Of a stretch of DNA of 64,000 nucleotides, positions 39,851 through 51,997 are shown piece after piece. The translations under genes were made by a program, and so were the position numbers. The DNA comes from Atopsyche davidsoni (Eukaryota > Arthropoda > Insecta > Trichoptera > Hydrobiosidae). Each line of letters opens with the position of its first letter. The first letter of the stretch is position 1. The stretch lies in assembly GCA_022113835.1 (NCBI GenBank), contig JAILWY010000027.1, forward strand, positions 6,140,501-6,204,500, read 5' to 3'. Under the pieces are notes generated by a model that was given only the letters and a program-made list of their open reading frames with translations, was not told where the DNA came from and made no database searches.

Positions 39851-40956
39851 GGCCAAAATACAATACCTGCAAAGCCACATTTCTGCCTTCTCAATTTTTT
39901 GCATTAACTATAAAGAAAAACTGAGACAACATAACATTTGATGAATCCCCAGCGAGTTCATAACTATATAATAACTTGGAAATCACGTAACGTTTAATAT
40001 TATTTTCGACATTTGATCTTTAAATTGATGTCAGATTATGATACAATCACAAATAAATTATTTCATCTCATTATGTCATACATATTACAAATATTAATGA
40101 CAGTATTTCCATAGAATATATGCAATAATTGTATGCAAAATTTATGTTATCTACACATATATGTAGATGTGAAAATAACAATATTCTTTATTGACTTCGA
40201 AAGAATCTTTCTTTAGAGAAATATTTAAGGGCTATATTTTACTTTATGCTTATGTATGGATCGGAATTATCATTGATATTAAAATCTAATAACTCAGTAC
40301 GGCATTTCGAATGTAATCAGCAATATACATCAGCAATCTCAGTTACTCAATGATACTAGCTGGTTGGTTAAATTTTATTGAAGTCTTCAAGTTGATTTCA
40401 AAAATAAAAACATCAAACATTGGCATCGAAAGACTTGAAAGTTTTTATCATCAAATAATAGTTTTATAACGATTTAAGTTGTTTGCTAGCAGAAGCAAAG
40501 GTTTTTTTATGTTACTAATTGAGATGTATTTTTAACATTCTTAATAAATAATAAATCTACCAGCTTAAGTTTATATTATAATTTAAGCTTTATTCTTCAA
40601 ATTATCAAAATAAGAATTTATTTACGAATGCATAAGAAAAAAATAAGTACCATAAGTATGTTTATATTGTATTGTTACTTCGATAAAAATGAAGTTATTT
40701 CGAGGAAACTATCCTGTAGTACTAGTGAGTAGGTCTGACAAGGTGGAGGTGCCGGATGAAAAAAGAAGTGGTGAGCTATCAACCAGTAAGAAGCACGTGA
40801 ACTGAAGGAAGCCTTGTGTACTATATGACTATTCAATATTAAAAATACAACCTTTCTAGCAATGATCTATTGATAGATGTAACCAGTATTACAAAATGTT
40901 TTTTTTATTTACCAAGGAAAGACAATAAACAAAACTTTTCATATGTGATTGTTTGT
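39851..40956. other. intergenic, AT-rich
   Basis: Between the CNOT6 promoter side and the mRpL1 3' end I see nothing recognisable. Confidence 0.6.
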
Positions 40957-40966
40957 TTTATTTATT
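40957..40966 (-). terminator. mRpL1 polyadenylation signals
   Basis: Two overlapping AATAAA hexamers lie on the minus strand about 40 bases past the stop codon of mRpL1. This is the usual position for a cleavage and polyadenylation signal. Confidence 0.7.
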
Positions 40967-41002
40967 CTAATTATGGAGCTATTATAAATTTATGCTACTC
41001 TA

Positions 41003-42829
41003 CTATGCAGTGGCGGCTGCTTTAGACTTTTCTTCATTTACATCATCTTCATCATTTACTTCTTCTTTTGTGGTTTCATCAGTTGCTCCTGTACTTTTTA
41101 CACCAAATTCGATATGCGAAAATGGATCTATCTTCAATCTTTCTGAACACGGTTTAGATGTAATGTAGCATCTGAAAACATAAAAATGCTAAATAAACAT
41201 TGTTTTTATATTAAGCATAAATAGCATGGTTTGTGAATTTCACATACTTGGTCACAAAGGTGCCTTCTCTTTTAGGGCGGTTATTGTTAATATCATTCAA
41301 TAATGCAATCAAATTTTCTTCAAGATGTTTAGTATCCATGTTTAACTGTAATGAAAGTATATGAATTTTAGACATGAGTTAATAGATTTAAATTATATTA
41401 GACTAAATATTTTGGTACATTTTTCCACTTACTCTTCCAAAACTCGCTTTTATTGTTCCATAATCTTCCAAGGTACTATCCTTAACAGCTGTGTATTCAA
41501 TTCCATTCAAAAACTTTTTAATCATTCCTACTACATCATTGTCCAATGTTCCAGCTCTTGGATTAGGAAACTTACGTTTCATAAGTCCTCTTAAAGGGAC
41601 CAGGTCAGTTAAAATATTTGAATGAGCGACAACAGTATCATAATCTTTCAAGGCGATTTCACCTTTCTGTTAAATAAATAAAAATTACTATATCATTGTG
41701 TGTTTACATAGATAATAAAATTCAACTTTTGAACACCTGATTAATGAAAAAAATATTTCTCTAACATCAGCTACCAAAACTATGAGTATGAAACCTCTTG
41801 CGGCTCCCTTCTTATTTTGGCACTCTTAATTTTTGTCTTGTTGCATGCCCATTGATTAAATGCTGGTATCAATTAAAAACATGAAATTACTTAGATGAGA
41901 TACTAAACCTGGATATCTTTGATAAGATCTACTCCTCCGGCAATAGTTGCACCAGCTTTCATAGCTTGCTCTTGAAGCTCATTTCCTTTACAGAATACTA
42001 AAATGGATCGTGATACATCCTTTTCAAAGCCATGTGCGACCATAGCAAGCCGAGAAAATCCTTCCATGCTTTTAGTCTATAGCAAAATATTTCATTTTAA
42101 ATTTTATTGTTATTAATTAATTATAATAATGAATAAATTTAAAGAAAAATAATACTTACCACCTTTTCTCCCCTCATGTTAAGTTCAATATTTATATCCA
42201 CGAATTCATTTGGTAAATTGAACATGGTAGGAGAATTGACTTCTTTTTTAAGTTCAATGGCTTCTGCAATTGTGTAAACTTTCCATGAATAAAAACGCAT
42301 TGGCCAAACATCATCAGCGCAAGGTTTTTTTAAATGTTCTAAATTTTTTATGGTAGCAGATTTTTTTACCCTAAAATTAATTGATAAAATCGAGACTAAT
42401 TAAAAGTTTGTTAGAAGAAAAACAAATGTTAAAACCAAAAAGTTGGAAGATTACTAACAAATATTTATCTCTTTGGTTATGTGGGATAAACCCCACTTTC
42501 TTAACTTCAACCTTCTGTTTTTTCTTACTAGCCTTTTCTCTTGTTCCTTTTCTGGCCGCTAAATCCACTCCAGCTGTACTGATGAGTCTCTGAAAATCAT
42601 GAACTGGACATAAGAATTGTTGATATTTACGCTATAAATTAAATAAACTTAATTATATTATGCCAACCTGACATATCAATTGGGGTGAAAAGTTGTTTAT
42701 AACCGCTGATTGCACAAGTAGTGATAATTTTGCTGGAAAGTTTATAAATAAATAATATGAGTATATTATGATTATGAAAGTAAAAGTTAAGTACTGGCAT
42801 TTATGAATGTACAAACCGGTGAGAGACAT
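41003..42829 (-). CDS. mRpL1: mitochondrial ribosomal protein L1 (uL1m)
   Basis: Component of the large subunit of the mitochondrial ribosome, where L1 proteins form the mobile stalk near the E site. Eight coding exons join in frame to 362 codons: 42829-42817, 42732-42668, 42589-42459, 42370-42160, 42076-41909, 41666-41433, 41345-41248 and 41171-41003. All introns are GT-AG and short except the 242-base one before exon 6 (41908-41667). The first exon holds only MSLTA minus two bases. Residues 1-35 ([14 protein letters not shown]) look like a mitochondrial presequence rich in hydroxylated and hydrophobic residues. The basic [17 protein letters not shown] segment typical of animal mRpL1 follows. 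The L1 domain spans about 120-300 and contains the RNA-binding signature FPNPRAGTL at 229-237. The tail is acidic. The human protein is about 325 residues, so the length fits. Divergent neighbour of TRAPPC1. Identification is firm, and the tiny first exon is the least certain part. Confidence 0.95.
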
Positions 42830-45480
42830 TGTAAGGGCTTTATTATTTTAGTGTATAATATCTGGTATACTATATATTATTTTCCAAAATAAGTGAAGCC
42901 CTGAAACTTCAGGATATATTTTGAGGTTATGACATTTGGTTGTAGTTTATGGTCTTTTTGACTAAAATATGCAAAAGCGACCATACACCAATATCAGAAA
43001 CTGCTGTCCATAAAATAGTTCACATTAAACTTTAAACGTGATTTGTTAATGATAAAATTCTGCATCTCCAGATCCAAACTTAAACAAAACAAAAGTATTA
43101 AAAATACTAACAAAAATTCCTACAGTCGCACGTCTTGCGTTTTGTTTTTAAATTTAAACAATAAATAACTTTTATTTTTTTATTCAAAATCAAAGTTCCA
43201 ACTAATCATTGCATGTTGATGTACGGTTAATATTTATATTTTGGCGTTATAAAAATAAATACTATTTTTTTTTTTTAATTAATTGAAAATAAACGACCAA
43301 AAATTAAAATTAAATCAGAATATATCTATTATATTTTGTGTATTCAGAGAAATTTCTTTACTGGCTACATTTAAACTCTGACCGAACGCGACATCAGCTG
43401 TTTTTTGCGTAAAATGTTTATATATATATTTATTAACAATAAAAAGTATTATGGTTTTAACTGAAGTTACTAAAGATCTGGATTTCTCCATTGATAAATT
43501 TAATTTATGATCCGTGTTTCGTTTTATCCTTTAGTTTTCGATTCATCTTACGCTAAGGGGATTAGCGAGTGAATGTCAAACCATCTACCATTGAGGATAT
43601 ATCCTCTGGCCAAACTTTAGTATGTTTCGCATTAAACAAGAAGATTTGCCTTGTATTTGAGTTGGCTAATCTTCTTGTTTAATACAAAACGGGCTCGTTA
43701 TTAAACAAATGAAAATGCTCAGACCCTGGCGAACTCCAGCTAGGAAGTCTTAAGTGTGAAGAAGAAGTATCACATCTTATTTTTCTTTTTTTTTCAGGGA
43801 CATACACTATAGTAATTATTGTTTTTGATAGATTACTCATTGTATTAATTTTATCAGATTTATCTGGAATTTTTTTTTTAATGACCGTCTTGGAGTATTC
43901 ATAAACCAAAAAAATGTATTTGATGTTTTATGATAGCTTGATGGTTCAACTAAACACTATTGTTATATTTGAATTTAAATATTTTAAATTTATTTAATAT
44001 TTATGAATTTGAATCACGGAGATCAATTTATTTTACAATCCTTTGTTTGTAGAAATAATTTCATTTAGACATGTTTTACAGTCTAAAAGCTTATGCTATG
44101 GTCCTTACTGACTACTCTATCCTTTAGTCGGTTATTGTTACTGTTTGCTATATTAAAATTAATTTTATTTTGAAACATTTGCTGAATATGCACTACTAAG
44201 AGAGCTGAAAATTGTTCAAACTCAAGGTTTTATCTAACTGTTCAATTAGAGTATATTTATAAATGTTAAAACAAAAATGGTTTCTTTTTATGATAAAAAG
44301 CCAGTAATCATGACTTTTATTTGCAATAAAAGGAAACATATTCTAATAAAGTATTGTCTTTTCTGTAAATAAACTATTTATTGAAATAGTATATAACACT
44401 TTTTCAATTACTTATGGTTTATATTTAGTTATATATTTATAGGGTGCATATTATAAATAGAGCTCTCCATAAAAAAAAAATAAGATATGATTTCTTATGT
44501 TTTCCAAAAAATTTTTAAAAAACCCAAATAACTGTAATGCAGTCTGCGATATGATAGGAAACAGATGTTTATCATAATGCTATTTTTACAATTTATTAAA
44601 AACCAAAATTAATATGAAATGATATGAAAAATTTACAAGAAAAACTTGAGTAAATGTTGTAGTGTAGTAAATGTTATAGAGAAAATCACATTGCTATTAA
44701 AGCCATGTAGTGGTTATAAAATGAATTTCTGAACGATTGATGATGTGCAAAATAATTATGTTCGTTGCAATTGAAAAAAAAATTAAGTTTAATTAATATA
44801 GTATTTTTAGTAGTTTGCTTAGGATTAATCAACATAATTTCTAATACATATACGGTTTTACGAGAAATCTAAGTTTTAAGAAAAAAAAATTAATGATTCA
44901 TTTCGGTTTTGAAACAAAAAATTACAGAGCACATGGAAAATAAATTTATCAATATATGAATTCTTAATACTATGCATTTTTGGATTTAAAAAATAATTTT
45001 AGTAATATTATGCAGAAATTTTAAAAGTGTAAAATTAGCAAGTATTGCTACACTTGCCTGTAGTAGTTATTTTTAAATGTCATGTTTTGATTCGTAAAAT
45101 TATACTTAATCTGCTATGAGCATAATATGATTATCTGTTAATTGTATTAGTGCTTCTGTATTACAAAAAAATTCAATCAATAGCAACGCTTTATTCAAAG
45201 ACAAAAGTCCAAAAAAGCTAATTTTAGATTCCTTTTAATTAGAGAAAGTTAATAAAAATATTTTTCGTTAAACTTTTTTTGTGTAAGTGATTTCAAATAG
45301 CGTTTTTAAATTATATCTGGAGTTTAAATAATAATTAATTTACCAGGCTACGCATTATATTATTTTAATACCTAATCTTTTTTTTTTTGTGCTTTATGGT
45401 TTCATTTTTGTTGCTGGCCGCACAAGTAAAATTCAGTTAATATTAGTTTTCAGTTTACCTCATAGATGGTGTTTTAGATT
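42830..45480. promoter_or_regulatory. shared upstream region of mRpL1 and TRAPPC1
   Basis: About 2.65 kb of AT-rich DNA separates two divergent genes, so both promoters must lie here, probably near its two ends. No TATA box or initiator can be assigned with confidence. It holds a perfect 15-bp-arm hairpin at 43632-43682. No further gene was seen. Confidence 0.5.
43632..43682. repeat. perfect 15-bp inverted repeat, 21-base spacer
   Basis: The arm ttaaacaagaagatt at 43632-43646 is the exact reverse complement of 43668-43682. The hairpin is shorter than a typical animal pre-microRNA, and the arm matches no microRNA I know. It may be an element footprint. Confidence 0.75.
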
Positions 45481-45589
45481 TATTATTTTTAATTTATAGT
45501 GTATTTACCATTTGACGTTTGGTACTGTGTGCTGTCATACTGATCTAGAAAATTTAGTTAATTTTGTCAATATTGTATCTTTGGAAGTC

Positions 45590-45709
45590 GTAAGTAATTG
45601 ATTTATGCAGTTCAAACATTCTCTCCTGATATTTTGAATAATATTTTATAGTATTTAAATATTTTAATCAATATGAAGAAAATGTTGTAATTTTTTTCTT
45701 TTTCATCAG
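45590..45709 (+). other. probable TRAPPC1 5'-UTR intron
   Basis: A 120-base segment with a consensus GTAAGT donor and a ttttttctttttcatcag acceptor lies directly upstream of the coding exon. It implies a non-coding first exon ending at 45589. Inferred from splice sites only. Confidence 0.55.
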
Positions 45710-45761
45710 AATACAAGTACCCGCAACAATAAGTCAGTAAAGTTTTATCCCGAAAATCGAA

Positions 45762-46429
45762 ATGACAATCTATAACCTGTATATATTTGATCGCTTTGGC
45801 ACTCTTCTTTACTATGCTGAATGGAATCGAGTAAAACAATCGGGGATTACCAGAGAAGAGGTAGGTTACCAGATAAGTTAGTATAAGCTATATTTAAATT
45901 CACTAGAATTTCAAATACACTCGATACAACCCGTTTTCTTTTTAAGTTTAGATTAATTTGTTCTAATGAATTTTTTTAGATGCATGTTGATAAACTTCAT
46001 AGCTGGTTGTAACAGGCTTACGTTTTAGATTTATGTGTAAGTCGTCTATCATCGTGTATTATTAATGTGATGTTTTCGGATATCTTTCAGGAAGCAAAAC
46101 TTATGTATGGAATGCTCTTTTCAATTAAGTCATTTGTCGCTAAAATATCTCCATTGGATCCAAAAGAAGGTTTTCTTAATTATAAAACCAACAAATATAC
46201 TCTTAACTATATGGAAACCCCCTCTGGCTTGAAGTTTGTCTTAAATACCGATAACCAAGCTCAAGGAGTCAGAGAGCTTCTACAGAAGATCTACAGTCAA
46301 GTCTACGTAGAATATGTGGTGAAGAACCCCCTCTGCGTCACAACCGAACCAATCAAGAGTGAAATATTCAAAGCAAAGCTTGATGCTTTTGTAAAACAAA
46401 CACCCATATTTGCGATTAGAACAGCTTGA
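45762..46429 (+). CDS. TRAPPC1: trafficking protein particle complex subunit 1 (Bet5/TRAPPC1)
   Basis: Core subunit of the TRAPP complexes, guanine-nucleotide exchange factors for Rab1 that act in ER-to-Golgi and Golgi vesicle tethering. It sits next to the catalytic centre and has the longin-like Bet5/sedlin fold. Coding exons are 45762-45860 (33 codons, donor GTAGGT) and 46091-46429 (112 codons plus stop, acceptor tatctttcag), joined in phase 0. The protein starts [18 protein letters not shown], the family start, and contains [29 protein letters not shown] and the conserved end KLDAFVKQ. The total of 145 residues equals the animal family length. A 5' untranslated intron is likely: donor gtaagt at 45590, acceptor after a long T-rich tract at 45708-45709, so the start-codon exon begins at 45710. 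Intact gene, very firm call. Confidence 0.97.
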
Positions 46430-46480
46430 AATATAAAATAGGTATAATGTATTGACTTTATTATGATACAAGTTTTTGTT

Positions 46481-46486
46481 AATAAA
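46481..46486 (+). terminator. TRAPPC1 polyadenylation signal
   Basis: An AATAAA hexamer lies 52 bases after the stop codon, followed by a T-rich stretch. Confidence 0.75.
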
Positions 46487-47287
46487 TTGTTTTCATATCA
46501 CAGAAGAGTTTTGCAAATTACTACAGAATATTTAGTAAATATAAGTTTTTCTTATACATTCAATAAGATTACTCACAAATGATATTAGGTTTTCAATCTG
46601 AAATGATTAAATAAACATTTTAGAAGAAAATGTTGCCATTTAATAAAATTTTGATGAATATATATTTTTAAAATAACCAAATTATTTGGTTTTCATGTAA
46701 TTTGTTTTTCAGAACTTATCTGTGCTTGATGATAAACCAATATGTTGATTTCTCTTCTTACTTAACTATTGAAGTATTTCGATTGTTATTTGATTGCTAA
46801 ATGCTATTTATTCTTCTGGTGTATGCATCACAGAGCAGTTACTAGTTAACAGCTGTGGTTTGGGAAGAGTTTGATCAATGTGTTGTGCAACATATGAGTA
46901 TTACTATCCATTTTCCCAATATTTGGAATCAGTAAAATCATTCATTGGTCCTTCTGAAATTTTTCCCACTTCCTCTGCTAGGTTACCACGAGTTTATTTC
47001 TCTCACTCCTGTTTATTTGGGAGTTTAGTTTCTCTCCAAAGTGACAGTGGTTTATTAGTTGGGTGTTTGAAAGAACAAGAGGTGCTTCTATGATATAATT
47101 GATGTATTCTAGCCAAATAATCCCTATATTAGAAATCTCCAATGCCGCCTCATAATACTACAGAAGTACTGCACACCTCAGAAAAATATTTTGTCTGTTC
47201 AGTGCTGTTCTGTGTCTGCTAAAAGTGCACCTGGTAGAAATTTTGGTTTTTTGCTGCCCAAAAAGAGAAATTAGTTGAATGTATTAG
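46487..47287. other. intergenic, no gene recognised
   Basis: AT-rich DNA. A 71-codon plus-strand frame (46878-47093) shows no family motif and no splice context; I do not call it a gene. Confidence 0.5.
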
Positions 47288-48543
47288 TAGTGTGCATTAA
47301 TTTTAAGGATTTTCTAAGAGATTGCGTTACTAGGATTGAATCGCATCAGGATATACTTTTTTTAACTTCATTGTGAAGCATCATTGTTGCGCTTTATTTT
47401 TCAGTATATGTCATATCGCTGAAGTGTATACAACATTTATTTTGAGCTCTCAACATGCCAATTTTTGTACCAACAAAACGCAATTTGCGGGAAGCTTTAC
47501 TTTTTGGTTTCAATTGGAAGAAAAAAGCAGCTGAAAGTCATCAATTGCTGTGTAAAGTTTATGGTGAACATGCTCCATCGCAACAAACGTGTGAGTACTG
47601 GTTTTGACGCTTTAAAAGTGGTGATTTCGATGTAGATGACAAAGAACGTCCAGGTCAACCATAAAAATTCGAAGATGAAGAATTAGAGGCATTGCTCGAT
47701 AAAGACTCGTGTCAAACATTGGAAGTTGATTGAGCAACAATTTCGAGATGCTTAAAAGCATTGGAAATGTTTTAAAAGCAAGGAAATTGGGTGCCACATG
47801 AATTGAAGCCGAGAGACGTCGAAAGGGGATTTTGCATTTCGGAAATGCTGCTTGAACGCCACAAAAAGAAGTCGTTTTTGCATCATTTTGTCACTGGTGA
47901 TGAAAAATGGATTCACTACGTCAATCCGAAGCGTAAAAAATCATGGGGTTAGCCCGGACATGCTTCAACATCGAAGGCCAGGCCAAATATTCATGGCGCC
48001 AAGGTAATGCTGTGAAGTTGGTGGGATCAGAAGGGTGTCATCCACTATGAGCTGCTGAAACCAGGTCAAACTATCACGGGGGAGTTCTGCAGACAACAAT
48101 TGATGCGTTTGAAGCGAGCATTGGCAGAAAAACAGCCAGAATATGCGACCTGGCACGAGTCTGTAATTTTCCATCATGACAATGCTCGGCCACATGTTGC
48201 TAAATCAGTTAAAACCTATTTGGAAATCAGTGGATGGGAAGTTCTGCCTCACCCGCCTTATAGCCCAGACCTTGCCCCTTCCGACTGCCACTTGTTTCGA
48301 TCGATGCAGAATGCTTCTTCTAGAATACGCTTCACTTCTGAACAGGGTATCAAAAATTGGATTGATTCTTTCTTGGCTTCAAAAGACAAACAGTTTTTTT
48401 GGGATGGAATCCATAATTTGCCCGAAAGATGGGAAAAAGTAGTGGCTAGCGATGGACAATACTTAGAATAGAATATATTATACCAATTTTTTATAATATA
48501 GCTCCAATTTCACGAAAAAAATCCTTAAAATTAATGCACACTA
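47288..48543 (+). mobile_element. mariner DNA transposon, nearly full length, dead
   Basis: The 24-25 bp terminal inverted repeats begin GTGTGCATTAATTTTAAGG on the left (from 47290) and as its reverse complement on the right (to 48541). Both are flanked by the TA target duplication that mariners create. The inner length of 1,252 bp is about the family norm of 1.25-1.3 kb. The repeats are nearly identical, while the transposase frame carries many stops, so the copy is complete in outline but cannot encode its own enzyme. Confidence 0.93.
47455..48471 (+). pseudogene. mariner transposase, broken by stops
   Basis: The start ATG at 47455 opens a frame matching mariner transposase from the helix-turn-helix part onward (EHAPSQQTCEYWF). 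In-frame stops follow early, first within the WFxxF region near 47605 and then again near 47662 and 47731. A further stop follows the PKRKKSWG segment near 47950, with another near 48015. The last third is open. The catalytic residues are all still readable: TGDEKW (first Asp), HHDNARPHV (second) and SPDLAPSDCHLF (third), with 34 residues between the last two. The frame ends ASDGQYLE and stop. Most breaks look like single-base changes, typical of an old inactive copy. Confidence 0.92.
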
Positions 48544-49728
48544 TCAATACTAAGCAATATTGTGATAAAATATAAAAAGTTTAATGGACAAAAGGTGATA
48601 TACTTTCAACTCGGCATCAAGTTAAAAATAAATATGTTTGAATAGATTTTTTATTTTTAATATTTTTACTATTTTATCATACTAAGTGTTAGCACTTCTG
48701 TACTGTGTGTAGTTATCTGCGATGAACTACACAGTACAATGCTAGTTTATCTGCGATCATCATGCCTGACAAGAATTGTCTAACATGTCATTTGATGAAT
48801 ATTAGGACAGTTCAACAATACATGTAGATGAAACTATCACTTTGAATACTAAATACGATTTCTTATCTGGCACATCTATCATCTCTAAATGTAGAGTAGT
48901 TATATCATATAGTAATATATTAACCATTTTTGACTGACGAAAAAAAAAGCATCTTAATAAGCATTGTTTGGGAATTTTTTATGTTGAAATTTGCTTTAAC
49001 ACTATTATTATGATGGTTGTCTTAAGGTAAACTTACTTTTTCTCATCACTTTCGTTCTGAAAAATAAAATAAATGTTGAGATTATCTCACATAAATCCAT
49101 TAATTGTACAGGTATTTATTTGGTAGTAAATCATAATTTAGCAATTGGAGACAAAATCGGTAGTCTTTTTAATTTGGTTTTGCTTACTATTTACTCATTT
49201 TAAGGATTTTTAGTAAATTCTTTCAATTTTCAAGACACCGTCAGATAGAAAGCAAAAGCTATTATTTGTTACTATATGGAGTATTACAAAATATACTGAT
49301 TATAATATATTATATTATTTTTTATAATCATGAGAAGAGAAAATCAATAAAATAAGATTTTTCTACAAAAAGATTAACATTGTTCCAATGTTTAATTTTT
49401 ATATTTAATTTCGAGAGACGTTTGAAGTGATAAGAAAATTCTATGTATTTGTGAATACATCTCTTTGTTTTATATTTGCAGGTGTTATTTTTTTTTTAAT
49501 TTGATTTACGAAATTTATTTTTAGGAATATTATTTTAACATTTTTTAACATTCGTATTTTAACATTTTTTAAACCAAAACTGAAAGAGTAAAAAAAATCT
49601 TACCTAAATAAATTAATAAAACAAGGAGAAGTTATGAAATTTAGATATAAATTTTTGAAACAATAGGAAAGCTTGGTGGCCCTCGTATTTCATTATATCT
49701 AACATTAAATCACAATATAATATTTTAT
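48544..49728. other. intergenic, AT-rich
   Basis: No gene, repeat family or structured element was recognised between the mariner and the repeat complex. Confidence 0.55.
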
Positions 49729-49990
49729 GGTCACTTCAGGAAGTTTTAAGCTCTCTACACAAGCAGCAATACAACCGACTTCTATTTTGCATTGTGTGCT
49801 AAGGCAAAACCAAAAAAAAAATCACCCAAAATAAACGATGCTACTGGCTGATTGCAAATAGCCGGCTTATGTCTGCCCCCCCAGTTCAGTGTCTTAGGTT
49901 TGAATGCGGGAGAAATAAAAAAATAAATTATTTAACTTCTATGTTTTCGTTTAAAATCACACTTGAAGTGACCTCGAGTAGAGCGAGTAG
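49729..49990. repeat. member of a repeat family with ggtcacttca blocks
   Basis: The left part (ggtcacttcaggaagttt, then tactggctgattgcaaat about 110 bases on) recurs directly at 50929-51060. The right part (tcacacttgaagtgacctcg and the AT-rich stretch before it, from 49912) recurs inverted at 52180-52275. Together these define one family in three places. The true ends are not clear because similarity runs past the ggtcacttca words. Confidence 0.55.
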
Positions 49991-50066
49991 GTTTTTCAAT
50001 CATTATTACTAAAGACCGTATCGGTGGTACAGAAGTTTCATTGACAATGAATTATAATAATATTTT

Positions 50067-50410
50067 AAAAACACATGTTCGTTTTTATTAGTGACTGGTT
50101 TCGCCAACCTTTCACGTTGGCATTATCAAACAGAGTGAGATTTTATACAATAATAAGCAATTAGGTAAACAATTATTAGAGGGAGACGTTGTTGGAGCGA
50201 GAGAGAGTGATTGTCAGGTGGTAAGGGCTAATGTGATTTTAATGTACCCGATAAGTGGAGGATTCTATATAATTGCAAATTTTGTGAAAGGTTGGCGAAA
50301 CCGGTCACTAATAAAAAACGAACATGTGGAAAATCACTCAAGTACTTTACTCAAAAATAATAAAATGGAATTCCACCAAGTACTCTCCGTCAAAAATATT
50401 GAATTTCTTA
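50067..50410. mobile_element. non-autonomous inverted-repeat element, copy 1
   Basis: The arms of about 43 bp at 50072-50115 and 50283-50328 are near-perfect reverse complements, beginning cacatgttcgtttttatt and ending ccaacctttcac. The 170-bp centre holds no coding sequence. The right side continues into attccaccaagtactctc and tcaaaaatattgaat, as in the other copies. The left arm extends to a gataatgcc word that completes a hammerhead-like fold on the minus strand. This looks like a MITE or foldback element. Confidence 0.7.
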
Positions 50411-50472
50411 AATAATTTTCAACAGATTTCTTGTCGCATTGTGTATTCTATTATTTTCACCTCTTATATATA

Positions 50473-50802
50473 TACTTTGAATAAAAATACTTGAGTGATT
50501 TTCCACATTTTTGTTTTTATTACTACTTTTTTCACTACTTTAATTACCCCATTAACACAAAAATTTGCAATTATATAGAATCCTCCACTTGTCAGGCACA
50601 TTAAAATCACATTAGCCCTTACCACCTGACAATCATTCTCTCTCTTTCCAACAACCTCTCCCTCTAACAATTGTTTACCTAATTGCTTAGTATTATATAA
50701 AATCTCACTCTGTTTGATAATGCCAACGTGAAAGGTTGGCGAAACCGGTCACTAATAAAAACAAAAATGTGGAAAATCACTCAAGTATTTTTATTCAAAG
50801 TA
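50473..50802. mobile_element. non-autonomous inverted-repeat element, copy 2, opposite orientation
   Basis: The terminal arms of about 50 bp at 50473-50524 and 50752-50802 are almost perfect reverse complements, starting tactttgaataaaaatact. The centre is the reverse complement of the centre of copy 1, for example gaatcctccacttgtcagg here against a reversed match there. So the two copies lie head to head 60 bases apart. The right end carries the complete hammerhead-like motif at 50714-50750. Confidence 0.75.
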
Positions 50803-50851
50803 TTAAAATGGAATTCCACCAAGTACTCTCTGTCAAAAATATTGAATTTTT

Positions 50852-50887
<36 letters not shown>

Positions 50888-50888
50888 A
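50852..50888. repeat. AT/GTAT microsatellite
   Basis: A TA-rich tract with one G interruption directly follows the element's tcaaaaatattgaatttt end. Many elements of this kind insert into or carry such tails. Confidence 0.85.
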
Positions 50889-50928
50889 TGTAAATACCCA
50901 AACATCCTATCATGATATAATAGTTGAC

Positions 50929-51060
50929 GGTCACTTCAGGAAGTTTGAAGCCCTGTTACTCGCAACTTGCAACTAGCCAATAGTGTCCTATGTTGCGTTG
51001 TTTACTTGGGAAAACCATAGAAGACAATCAACATAAAGGGTCGCTATTGGCTGATTACAA
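50929..51060 (+). repeat. second partial copy of the ggtcacttca repeat
   Basis: A direct repeat of the left part of the 49729 element, diverging after gctattggctgattacaa. It lies on the other side of the two inverted-repeat elements. Confidence 0.55.
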
Positions 51061-51997
51061 TGGAGAGACCTTAAATTTGAAAATAATTGCATTCAGGTGG
51101 AAGTGACCGGAGCGTCGTCGTTCAAGGGCCGCGCTTGCGCCTGAAAATCTGCGACTCAGGCAATGTTCAGGCACCCCCGTCAGTTGCGTAGCTTCCCCGC
51201 AGGCGACCGGACGCAGCCCTCGCCGCCTGAAACGAGCGGACGAAGTTCGTAATTGAATTTTTGAAGTTCTCCGAGGGCAGTCTGCTTTTTTTTGTGTAAG
51301 TTGATTCAAATTATTTTTATATATATACTCAATATACGCATATTTTCGCGATATTTTTCATTCGAAAAAAATACTTGGGATTCCGTGTTATTGTTTGTTT
51401 TGCTCTGCGGGTGTATGAATCAGAGCGCGCCAAATCAATGCTGCACAGTAAACTTAAAAATATTAAATAATTTTTTTCAAAAATATATAAACAAAATATC
51501 ATGTAAAAAATATATTTATCTGTTTCAAAATCACGAGTACGTGTAAAAATAAATATGAAGCCATTAAACATCAAAAGCATCCACCAAAAAGGCTTCAAAA
51601 TAAGGTTTATTGAGAATTTTCGACAAACAGTATTAGAATAAGCTACTCAAATATTTGCGTGTTAAGAATTCGCGTTAAATGTCACACTTTTGTATTTTTT
51701 TACTCTCGGTATTATCAAAACTCTGCGCTGTATTTAGTGTTTATTTTTACCTCATAATATTTATGTGAAACTTTTTATATGAAATGACTTTTACTGAGTA
51801 TGTATTTAAATATTACTATTGCTCTTGATTCGATCGGTATTAAAAATGTTGGTATATTATTCCAACAATACACCAGGGATGTAAAGTTTTCAAGGCGAAA
51901 ACAATTATGGCATGAACTCCAGAGCATTGTTTGTATATACTTAAAGCTATTAAAAATAAGTGAATCTAAAGTAAAACAATAAATTCCAAAATGCAAA

